From Mailhella massiliensis (lineage in GTDB: Bacteria; Desulfobacterota; Desulfovibrionia; Desulfovibrionales; Desulfovibrionaceae): a stretch of 64,000 nt of DNA. The stretch lies in contig NZ_LT706952.1 of NCBI RefSeq assembly GCF_900155525.1, positions 878,406 to 942,405 of the forward strand, written 5' to 3'. Of this stretch, positions 26,154 through 37,697 are shown piece by piece (within the stretch, counting starts at the first letter, position 1; each line of letters begins with the position of its first letter). The notes under the pieces were generated by a model. That model saw nothing but the letters and a program-made list of their open reading frames with translations. It was not told the origin of the DNA and searched no databases. Position numbers and translations under genes: made by a program.

Positions 26154-27476
26154 ATGGATCTCATCCTCCTTTCCCGCCTCCAGTTTGCCATGACCGTTTT
26201 CTTCCACTTCATCTTCGTTCCCCTCACTCTGGGGCTTTCCATCCTGCTCGCCATCATGGAAACGCTCTATGTGCGCACGGGAGACGAGGACTACAAGAGA
26301 ATGGTCAAATTCCTGGGCAAACTCTTCCTCATCAACTTCGTTCTCGGCGTGGTGACCGGCATCACGCTCGAATTCCAGTTCGGCACCAACTGGTCGCGCT
26401 ACTCCGCCTATGTGGGCGACATTTTCGGTTCGCTTCTGGCCATTGAAGCCACGGTGGCCTTCTTCCTCGAATCCACCTTCGTGGCCGTGTGGACCTTCGG
26501 CTGGGAAAAGGTGAACAAGAAGGTGCACTGCTTCGCCATCTGGATGGTGGCCATTGCGGGCAACATCTCCGCGCTGTGGATCATCCTTGCCAACGGCTTC
26601 ATGCAGCACCCCGTGGGCTATGTCATCCGCAACGGCCGCGCGGAACTCGACGACTTCTTCGCCGTCGTTTCCAACCCCTACGCCTGGGGTGAATATTTCC
26701 ACACCGTTTCCTCTGCCTGGATGCTCGGCGGCTTCTTCGTGCTCGGTGTCGCCGCATGGCATCTCGCCCGCAGGAACGAAGTGGCTCTCTTCACCAAGGC
26801 CGTGCGCATCGCGGCGCCCTTCACCCTCATCATGGCCCTTCTCGTGGGCGTGGCCGGTCATCAGCAGGGTATGAACGTGGCCCGGTATCAGCCCGCGAAG
26901 ATGGCCGCCATGGAATCGCACTGGACCACGCAGACCAGAGCTCCCATGTATCTTCTGGCCTGGCCCGATCAGGAAAACGGCCGCAATCTTGTCGAAGCCC
27001 TGCCCATTCCCGGCCTCATGAGCTTCATCGCCTTCAACGACGTGAACGCCGAGGTCAAGGGCCTGAGCGACTTCGCCAAGGAAGACATTCCTCCCGTTCT
27101 GCCCACCTTCCTTTCCTTCCGCATCATGGTGGCCATGGGCTGTCTGTTCATCTTCGTGGCTGCCTGGGCCTGGTGGCGCCGCAAGGACATCGCTTCCGAC
27201 ACGCGCCTTGCCAGAATCCTGCCCTGGATGATTCCCCTGCCCTACATCACCATCATGTTCGGCTGGACTGTGGCGGAAGTGGGCCGTCAGCCCTGGATCG
27301 TCTACAACCTCATGCGTACCTCGGATGCGGTGTCTCCCGTGCCCACCAGCTCGGTGCTGCTTTCCGTCATCGCCTTCCTGGCCATCTACACGCTGCTCGG
27401 TCTGATAGACATCTGGCTTCTGTACACCAACTCCCGCAAGGGCCCCGAACCCGCCAAGCCCGCTCAGGAGGCGTAA
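26154..27476 (+). CDS. cydA: Cytochrome bd ubiquinol oxidase subunit I
   Basis: The quinol-oxidising, heme-carrying subunit of a membrane O2 reductase. The 440 residues have nine membrane helices. His18 (FFHFIF) ligates one b heme, and the conserved GRQPWIVYNLMRT segment lies near the Q loop. The Q loop is of the short type, without the long insertion of the E. coli enzyme. AAGGAG stands 7 bases before the ATG. cydB follows 1 base after the stop. Linked here to superoxide reductase and flavodiiron genes, it completes a set for removing O2 in an anaerobe. Confidence 0.96.
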   Translation: MDLILLSRLQFAMTVFFHFIFVPLTLGLSILLAIMETLYVRTGDEDYKRMVKFLGKLFLINFVLGVVTGITLEFQFGTNWSRYSAYVGDIFGSLLAIEATVAFFLESTFVAVWTFGWEKVNKKVHCFAIWMVAIAGNISALWIILANGFMQHPVGYVIRNGRAELDDFFAVVSNPYAWGEYFHTVSSAWMLGGFFVLGVAAWHLARRNEVALFTKAVRIAAPFTLIMALLVGVAGHQQGMNVARYQPAKMAAMESHWTTQTRAPMYLLAWPDQENGRNLVEALPIPGLMSFIAFNDVNAEVKGLSDFAKEDIPPVLPTFLSFRIMVAMGCLFIFVAAWAWWRRKDIASDTRLARILPWMIPLPYITIMFGWTVAEVGRQPWIVYNLMRTSDAVSPVPTSSVLLSVIAFLAIYTLLGLIDIWLLYTNSRKGPEPAKPAQEA

Positions 27477-27477
27477 C

Positions 27478-28497
27478 ATGGAAACAATCTGGTTCTTCCT
27501 CTGGACGCTCCTCTGGGCCGTGTACTTCATTCTCGACGGCTTCGACCTCGGCATGGGCAGCCTCATGCCCTTCCTGGCCTCCAACGACCATGAACGCCGC
27601 GTCATCTACAATGCTCAGGGTCCCTACTGGGACGGCAACGAAGTGTGGCTCATCACTGCGGGCGGCGTGACCTTCGCGGCCTTCCCCAACGCCTACGCCG
27701 TCATGTTCAGCGCGCTGTATGCGCCCCTGCTCATCCTGCTGTTCTGCCTCATCTTCCGGGCCGTGGCCTTCGAATTCCGCGGCAAGGGCGATTCCTGCAC
27801 CTGGATCTTCAGCTGGGACGTGTGCATGACTCTGGGGAGCTTCCTGCCCGCTCTGCTGCTCGGCGTGGCCTTCGCCAACCTCTTCATGGGCATTCCCATC
27901 GACGGAAACGGCGTGTACCACGGCAACATCCTCAAGCTCCTGAACCCCTACGGCCTTGCCGGCGGCGTGCTCTTCGTCATCATGTTCTGCTATCACGGCG
28001 CGCTCTGGCTGGAACTCAAGTCCGAAGGCAACCTTCAGGTCAAGGCCTTCAAGGCCGCCAGAGTGCTCTGGCCCCTGCTGCTTTCCATGGTGCTCGTGTT
28101 CCTCGCGCTCACCGGGCACTATACCGAAAGCTTCGACCGTCTGGCTCAGCATCCCGCCGCCTACGCGGCCCTTGCCCTTGCCGTCATCGGTCTCGTGGCC
28201 AGCCGCCTCTGCCTGCACTCCAGCACCCTCATCGCCTGGATATGCAGCGCCCTGTTCATCCTGGGTCTCACCTTCTTCGGCGTGTTCGGCATGTATCCCG
28301 GCATCATTCTTTCCAGCATTGATCCGGCCTACAGCATCACCATCTTCAACGGCGCCTCCAGTCCCCTTACCCTGAAGATCATGCTCACGGTCACCCTCTG
28401 CGCCGTGCCCGTGGTTCTTGCCTATCAGGCCTGGGTTTACTGGACCTTCGCCCACAAGGTGACGAAGGAAACCCTGAAGGACGAACACTCCTATTAA
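27478..28497 (+). CDS. cydB: Cytochrome bd ubiquinol oxidase subunit II
   Basis: A 339-residue polytopic partner of CydA. It carries the family start WAVYFILDGFDLGMGSL, the YWDGNEVWLITAGG segment and SWDVCMTLGSFLPALLLG. The ribosome binding site AGGAGG is in the last codons of cydA, so the subunits are translated together. A small CydX-type subunit is not visible downstream; a strong terminator starts 36 bases after the stop. Confidence 0.96.
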   Translation: METIWFFLWTLLWAVYFILDGFDLGMGSLMPFLASNDHERRVIYNAQGPYWDGNEVWLITAGGVTFAAFPNAYAVMFSALYAPLLILLFCLIFRAVAFEFRGKGDSCTWIFSWDVCMTLGSFLPALLLGVAFANLFMGIPIDGNGVYHGNILKLLNPYGLAGGVLFVIMFCYHGALWLELKSEGNLQVKAFKAARVLWPLLLSMVLVFLALTGHYTESFDRLAQHPAAYAALALAVIGLVASRLCLHSSTLIAWICSALFILGLTFFGVFGMYPGIILSSIDPAYSITIFNGASSPLTLKIMLTVTLCAVPVVLAYQAWVYWTFAHKVTKETLKDEHSY

Positions 28498-28532
28498 TCA
28501 GCACGGGAGTTCCGACTCCCCGCCGATTCATG

Positions 28533-28569
28533 AAAATGCCCGCGTCGTTGTAAAAGGCGCGGGCATTTT
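28533..28569 (+). terminator. Terminator of cydAB
   Basis: A perfect 12-bp stem (28533-28544 with 28558-28569) with a 13-base loop, ending in TTTT. Confidence 0.85.
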
Positions 28570-28828
28570 GCGTAGAAAATTCCGACCGGATCTTGAAAAA
28601 TCGGCATAACCGCCGCGGCAGCGCCCCGGGCACGAAAACGGAAGCACTGCGGCTCCGCCGCTTCCCGCGCATCCCCTTCTCCTTCACCGGAGCAGACGAT
28701 ACCAGACACCGCGGAGACTCACGCATCATCCTCCCGGAGCATGCTCAAAAACGCTTCTGAAGCCCTGCCATAAGTGATTTCACAAAAAACAGGGGAAGGA
28801 ATGGCGGAAACAAAAAACTCGCGGCACA
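28570..28828. other. Gap between cydAB terminator and MFS gene
   Basis: Together with the terminator this makes a 331-base gene-free stretch between convergent units. No further ORF, repeat or RNA is supported. Confidence 0.4.
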
Positions 28829-30040
28829 TCAGCGCCTGCGGCCGTTTCCGCGGCGTCCGTGGAACCTGCCGTGCTCGAACCAGTACAGACATGCGGAGGC
28901 AAGGGCCGTTGCGGCAAGCGCAAGGAACATGCCTTCATACCCTGCCATCGGCACGAGAAAACCGAAGAGATACGGTCCCAGCCCTATGCCGAGATCGAAA
29001 AAAAGAAAGAATGTGGTGGTTGCCTGGGCAAAACGCGAACGTGTGACCAGCGTCAGCGAAACAGCCTGCCCGGCGGACTGAAAATTGCCGAAGCCCGCAC
29101 CGAGAAGAAGCGCGACAAAAAGAAACTCAGCACTCGTCTCCGCCGTGGCAAGCAGCGTCATGGCCATGGCCATGAGAAGCAGCGCGGGGTAAAAGACCAC
29201 GTTTTCCCCGTAATGATCGAGAATATGCCCGCTGAAGGGACGCGTACCCAGCGCTGCGGCGGCATACACAAGAAAGAACACACCCGCGGCCCAGGTGAGC
29301 CCCTTTTCTTCCGCAAAGGCGGTAAGGAAGGCCTGCACGCACCCATAGCCCAGGCAGGCAACCAGAGCCACCAGAGAAAAGCGGACAACGCGAGGGTCGA
29401 TATAGCTGTACAGATCCGTCATGGAACGGTGCTTCTTCAGCATGGAGGGCATGGCCTGAAGCGCGCAGAAGGCCGCTACGGAACCTGCACCGGCAACAAG
29501 CGCCGTCCACACCACGGCGGCATAATCCGCGCTGCGGATGAGCGTGATGCCGAGAAAAGGTCCCGCCGCAAGCGCGAGCGCCGCACTCATGGTGAAAAGG
29601 CTAATGCCGAGTCCGTGGTACTGCCGCGGCACGACATAGGCCACAATGGTACCCGTGGCCGTACCCGTCACTCCTACGGCAATACCGGTGAAAAGACGCT
29701 GAAGAAAAAGAAGCGGGAGCGAACCTGCAAGGAAAAAGGAGGCCACGCTTCCGACATAGAGCAGGAGACCGGCAAGAAGAATGCTGCGGCAGCCGAACAG
29801 GGAAAGCAGACTCCCTGCGACGAAGCGCCCGGAAAGGCAGCCTATGACCATGATTCCGCTGGAAAAGCCCGCTACGCTCAGGCTTGCGCCGTAGGATTCG
29901 CGCACATAGAGCGTACCGGTGACGAAAATCATGTAATAGGCCGTCATGACAAGCAGATTGATGACGGCCACCACATTGAAATTACGGTTGAATATGGCCT
30001 TCAGGGTTCCGCCTGCAAGAATGCCCTTCTCTTCCTCCAT
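28829..30040 (-). CDS. MFS transporter
   Basis: A 403-residue major facilitator with 12 predicted helices. The first helix follows IFNRNFNVVAVIN. The loop 2-3 signature appears as GCLSGRFVAGSLLSLFGCRS, and helix 5 has the TGTATGTIVAYVVPRQYHGLGI segment typical of drug/metabolite exporters. GGAGG is 10 bases before the start. It stands alone, opposite to cydAB. The substrate is unknown; export of an aromatic or drug-like compound is the usual role of the subgroup. Confidence 0.85.
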   Translation of the reverse strand: MEEEKGILAGGTLKAIFNRNFNVVAVINLLVMTAYYMIFVTGTLYVRESYGASLSVAGFSSGIMVIGCLSGRFVAGSLLSLFGCRSILLAGLLLYVGSVASFFLAGSLPLLFLQRLFTGIAVGVTGTATGTIVAYVVPRQYHGLGISLFTMSAALALAAGPFLGITLIRSADYAAVVWTALVAGAGSVAAFCALQAMPSMLKKHRSMTDLYSYIDPRVVRFSLVALVACLGYGCVQAFLTAFAEEKGLTWAAGVFFLVYAAAALGTRPFSGHILDHYGENVVFYPALLLMAMAMTLLATAETSAEFLFVALLLGAGFGNFQSAGQAVSLTLVTRSRFAQATTTFFLFFDLGIGLGPYLFGFLVPMAGYEGMFLALAATALASACLYWFEHGRFHGRRGNGRRR

Positions 30041-30240
30041 CTTCTGCCTCCCTCCATGAAAAAAGCGCCCGGCAACGAACGTCCAGATCGTGCTGCGGGC
30101 GCATTCATGGAGATACGGATATGCGCGTATGCTGTCAACTCAGGCCCAATCGCGCAGGCACGTCGTCACCATCTTTCCGAAATGCGGATATTCTCCAAGA
30201 AAACTCGACTGTTACGCTTCTCTCCTGCACAAGCTGAAAA

Positions 30241-30276
30241 CAAAGCCCCTCCGCCATGCATGATGACCGGAGGGGC
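30241..30276 (-). terminator. Terminator of the GntR-TctC unit
   Basis: GCCCCTCCG (30245-30253) pairs with CGGAGGGGC (30268-30276). On the minus strand it is followed by TTTGTTTTC. It lies about 40 bases after the TctC stop. Confidence 0.75.
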
Positions 30277-30318
30277 CGTATTCGGGAACGCCCGGTTCGT
30301 CCAGACTTACGACCGGGA

Positions 30319-31293
30319 TCAACGCCGTATCAACATACCGAGTTCCGCTGCCATCTTCTTATAGCGTTCCACTTCCTGATAAAGAAACGCTTCCGTTTCC
30401 TCCGATCCCATCCAGGCAATGGTTTCCCAGTTTCTCACCGCGTTCTGAGCGCCTTCGGATGCATAGATCTTTGCCGAAGCCTCTTCCAGTATCCGCACCA
30501 CGTCTTCGGGCGTATCGCGACGTACCATGAGAGCTCTCCAACTGGTCTGCTCCCAGTCGTACCCCAGCTCCCTCATGGTAGGGACATCAGGATAAACGGG
30601 CAGTCTCTTTCCGGCAAACGTGGCCAGAGGAACGAAGTCGCCGCTTTTCACCCAGCGCTCGGCATCCGGCGGATGGGTGAGGAGCATATCCACACGCCCG
30701 TCGAGCAGCCATTCCGCCGCTTCCTTGGGGCTGCTCTGCTCCAGAAGCTGCACATCCAGATCCGTATGCTTCCTGATGAAATACGTCATACCGATCTGAA
30801 GAGAACTCGGCTTGTTGGTAATGGCGATGCGCACCTTTCCGGGATGGGCCTTGGCATACTCGACAAACCCCTCATAGGTGGAAAACGGCGCGTTCTTACC
30901 GGCAAACAGCACTATGGGCAGCAACGTCACACGCCCGATGGGACGGAAATCCTCAAGCGTAAAATCCACATGCTCCATCAGAGGCCCGAGGGCCAACGGT
31001 CCCATGCCTGCATAAAAAATATGATATCCGTCCGCAGGGGCCTGAAGTGTCTGCCGGGCGGCCTCGCCCTTCAAACCGTGCTTCATGACGAAAGGCTGCC
31101 CGAGCATCTTTTCCATTTCCGTGCTGTAATATTCCCCTATAGTATCATAGGAGACACGGGGAGCGAAGGGATGCCATACCGTCACGGGCTTTTCGGGATA
31201 CCCTGCGGCGGACGCGAGCGAAGCGTACGCGAGCATGATGAAGGCAAGCAGAACGGACAGGCATTTTTTCATGCCGAACTTTTCCTGAAGCAT
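30319..31293 (-). CDS. Tripartite tricarboxylate transporter (TctC/Bug) substrate-binding protein
   Basis: A 324-residue extracytoplasmic receptor of the TTT family. A signal peptide (LSVLLAFIMLAYASLASAA) is followed by YPEKPVTVWHPFAPR, the typical Bug start, with later family segments DGYHIFYAGMG and YPDVPTMRELGYDWE. Such proteins bind carboxylates or related small acids for TctAB permeases. No tctA/tctB is adjacent, so this is an orphan receptor, as is common in the family. ATG 31293 has GGAGAGG five bases ahead; ATG 31272, nearer the signal peptide core, has AGGAAAAG and is the alternative. It follows a GntR regulator gene by 72 bases on the same strand. Confidence 0.87.
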   Translation of the reverse strand: MLQEKFGMKKCLSVLLAFIMLAYASLASAAGYPEKPVTVWHPFAPRVSYDTIGEYYSTEMEKMLGQPFVMKHGLKGEAARQTLQAPADGYHIFYAGMGPLALGPLMEHVDFTLEDFRPIGRVTLLPIVLFAGKNAPFSTYEGFVEYAKAHPGKVRIAITNKPSSLQIGMTYFIRKHTDLDVQLLEQSSPKEAAEWLLDGRVDMLLTHPPDAERWVKSGDFVPLATFAGKRLPVYPDVPTMRELGYDWEQTSWRALMVRRDTPEDVVRILEEASAKIYASEGAQNAVRNWETIAWMGSEETEAFLYQEVERYKKMAAELGMLIRR

Positions 31294-31365
31294 AACCTCT
31301 CCTGTACGGTTCAACCCACTGCAAACCGTTTGCCGCCCTGCCCTGCTCCTGCGGCAGAGCCTCTT

Positions 31366-32082
31366 CTAGGACCAGCGGTGGAAAGAATGCAGTGTCACCA
31401 CTTGCGGATTAAAAAAGACCACGCTTTCACAGATAAGCCTATCCTGCAGACTGAAATTTCTTTCATGCCACAAAAGCACGGGCGTTCCTTCGGGAAGACC
31501 GAATGCTTCGGAAAGCGTTTTTTCCATGACCCACGGGATAAACGCCATGAGCTTATGTGACAGCCTCTCGCCTGAAAGATGCTCCACAAGCTCGGCATAT
31601 CCCATTTCCGAAAACACGGAACTGTCGTCCACCTCCCTGGCTTCAAAAAAATTATAGGTCAGCACCGCCGGACGCTCATCCTGATAATGAACGGTCTTCT
31701 GCAAAAGCCGGGGACTCGGCAGGGAACACTTCACGGGAAAATCTTCCTGCTCCACCAGTGAATCACCACGGGCGGGAAAAGGAACCTCCCGGACGGTCCT
31801 CACCGTATGGCCGCCTTCCCTCAGCATGGCCTTGAAGTCACGCTGTGCCTCGAAGCGCATAGGCGTATGAAGCACGCTGTACTGGATGACGTTGCCCACG
31901 CCGTGCCGCTTGGAAATCACTCCTTCGTGACAAAGAACCGCCAGAGCTTCGCGTACCGTGGGTCTGCTTACTCCCAGCATGTCCTTGAGGTCGTCTTCCG
32001 GAGGCAGCCTGCCCTTGTCGCTTTCAAAGCGATCGATCAGATCAAGAATCCGCTGACGAATCTCCTGAATGAGAACTTTCAT
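31366..32082 (-). CDS. GntR-family (HutC/UTRA) transcriptional regulator
   Basis: A 238-residue repressor. The N-terminal winged helix (about 1-68) has the typical GRLPPEDDLKDMLGVSRPTVREAL segment and the wing KRHGVGNVI. The C-terminal UTRA domain (about 90-232) binds a small effector, with VLTYNFFEAR and LLWHERNFSLQDR strands. The start is preceded by AGGAAG. A perfect 22-bp palindrome sits over its own promoter, so autoregulation is very likely. It probably controls the TctC-type gene that follows and responds to the same ligand; the ligand is unknown. Confidence 0.9.
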   Translation of the reverse strand: MKVLIQEIRQRILDLIDRFESDKGRLPPEDDLKDMLGVSRPTVREALAVLCHEGVISKRHGVGNVIQYSVLHTPMRFEAQRDFKAMLREGGHTVRTVREVPFPARGDSLVEQEDFPVKCSLPSPRLLQKTVHYQDERPAVLTYNFFEAREVDDSSVFSEMGYAELVEHLSGERLSHKLMAFIPWVMEKTLSEAFGLPEGTPVLLWHERNFSLQDRLICESVVFFNPQVVTLHSFHRWS

Positions 32083-32096
32083 ACATCTTCCTCAAT

Positions 32097-32118
32097 ATAG
32101 GTAAGACGTCTTACCTAT
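32097..32118. promoter_or_regulatory. GntR operator, perfect 22-bp palindrome
   Basis: All 11 base pairs of the dyad match (half site ATAGGTAAGAC). It lies 14 bases upstream of the gntR start codon and directly downstream of the -10 box, so bound repressor would cover the transcript start. Confidence 0.85.
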
Positions 32119-32147
32119 TTTTTACTCATAAGCATTATGAAGGTCAA
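32119..32147 (-). promoter_or_regulatory. Promoter of the gntR-tctC unit
   Basis: On the minus strand TTGACC (complement of 32142-32147) is spaced 17 bases from TAAAAA (complement of 32119-32124), which abuts the operator. Confidence 0.65.
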
Positions 32148-32271
32148 GCCCTGCCGCGCCGGAAACATCATCAATTTCCGACAGGTCTCCCCGTCGGAGC
32201 TCCAGCTGAGGAAATGGTGAAACATACTCTTGATGCCTGCATTACAAAATCAGCCCCTCGCGTCGAAAAAA

Positions 32272-33119
32272 CTACCTTCTGAAACTGAGGGTTAGAGGAA
32301 AATACCACTTTCCCTTTTCCTGATACGGTTTCCTGCAGATAACATATTCGCCTTGAAAGACATCATCTTTAAATAAAAAAATACGCCCTATTCCATAAGC
32401 AAAAGAATCGTATAGAGCCTTGTTTCCATATTTCAGCAGCTGTTCCGGTGTCCCCGTATTCTGTCCCATATAATAAATGATGCCGTCCTTTTCCTCATTT
32501 ACATATTTACTGAATGACGTCATGAAAAGAACGATATTTCCCTTTTTTGTCTGATTAATACCTCCTCGACAAGCACCGATAAAGGAAAAGTATTTCTCCA
32601 GCTCCGCTTTTTCATATTTTTTCCCCGGTTCCAGTCCTGTACTTTTCCCGGAATTTCTCTTTTCATCTACCGGCACAGCCTCTGAGAACGACTTACATAA
32701 TTTAAATACTTCCTTTTTTATGGATGAATAAAGAGCTTCATTTTCATTTTTTGTGAAATATATCGCCATTTCATCATTATTCACCTGACTGTAGTCGTAT
32801 AAATTCATACTTCCCAGCAGAATATCGTTTTCCGTAAGAAAACATTTTGCATGGAGATTTTTCTTTTAAACAATTGTGACGCTACTTCCTCATGCAAAAA
32901 ATCTTCACAATATATGATTCTTATCTCGACACCACATTCCCTTTTTCCCTTAAGAATATGATAAACTCGTGTATTCATTTTTATATAAGGAGATACTATG
33001 ATAATAATTTTCTTTGCTTCTTCAAGCATTTTTTCAAGATACAAAGACATGGCCGCCGCAGTGACAAGCCGGGGTCCCTCATTCTTTGAAGAGGAAAGAA
33101 AATGATGAAACAGCGCCAT
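32272..33119 (-). pseudogene. Phospholipase-D-like domain protein, frameshifted
   Basis: Two adjacent minus-strand frames together encode one PLD-like protein of about 282 residues. The first frame (ATG 33119, GGAGGG ahead) covers IIIIVSPYIKMNTR and ends at 32805. The second covers the catalytic segment LHAKCFLTEN, then GSMNLYDYSQVNNDEMAI, and continues to 32272. The frames join cleanly if one A is added to the A5 run (complement of 32858-32862). In the present sequence the HKD-type motif is read only by the downstream frame, where a stop precedes it. The usual Asp after HxKx4 is Glu here, as in several PLD-like families. The gene is far more AT-rich than its surroundings, suggesting horizontal transfer. 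Sequencing error or slippage expression cannot be excluded. Confidence 0.75.
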
Positions 33120-33251
33120 GATACGCCCTCCCACATATATTTTCAAAAAGTATTATCTACATGACGGAAGAATGGCAAATCATGCCAGACTTCACATCAG
33201 AACACCGCTACAGGGAAGGAAAGACAGGTTCCTAAAGGCGGCGCATACGAA

Positions 33252-33300
33252 ACGAGGCCGGTACCCGCCGCTCCTTTCGGAGGGAAGGCACCGGCCTCGT
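33252..33300 (-). terminator. Candidate terminator of the rpoBC transcript
   Basis: GAGGCCGGT (33254-33262) pairs with ACCGGCCTC (33290-33298), extended by two more pairs after a mismatch, about 40 bases after the rpoC stop. The T tract on the minus strand is short (GTTTCG). Confidence 0.55.
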
Positions 33301-33335
33301 TGTTATGCAATGCGGGAGAGAAGCCTCCCTGCTGA

Positions 33336-37544
<4,209 letters not shown>

Positions 37545-37609
37545 CTATATCTCCCTGGCAAGAGGGTTGGATTCATCTTTGCCTGAGCTAGAGGCAGGTG
37601 AGGAAAAGC

Positions 37610-37689
37610 CTCCCCGCATCCCTCGGGCGGAAACCGCCCGCCGCGCCCGGAGCGCGGAACCGGAAATTCTCCCGGAGGGATGCGGGGAG
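37610..37689 (-). other. Branched inverted-repeat structure between rpoB and rpoC
   Basis: A perfect 15-bp outer stem (37610-37624 with 37675-37689) encloses two or three hairpins: GGGCGG/CCGCCC (37625-37630 with 37634-37639), CCGCGC/GCGCGG (37641-37646 with 37652-37657) and a possible CCGG/CCGG pair near 37660-37675. The RNA would fold as a multi-branch element in the polycistronic message. It could be a processing site or a translation or stability element; no T tract follows, so it is not a terminator. Confidence 0.7.
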
Positions 37690-37697
37690 CTCCCCCG

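Noticed and set aside
32850-32870. Programmed -1 frameshift in the PLD-like gene
   Set aside because: The site is not a canonical X-XXY-YYZ heptamer and no downstream pseudoknot is evident; loss of one A is the simpler reading, though slippage cannot be excluded.
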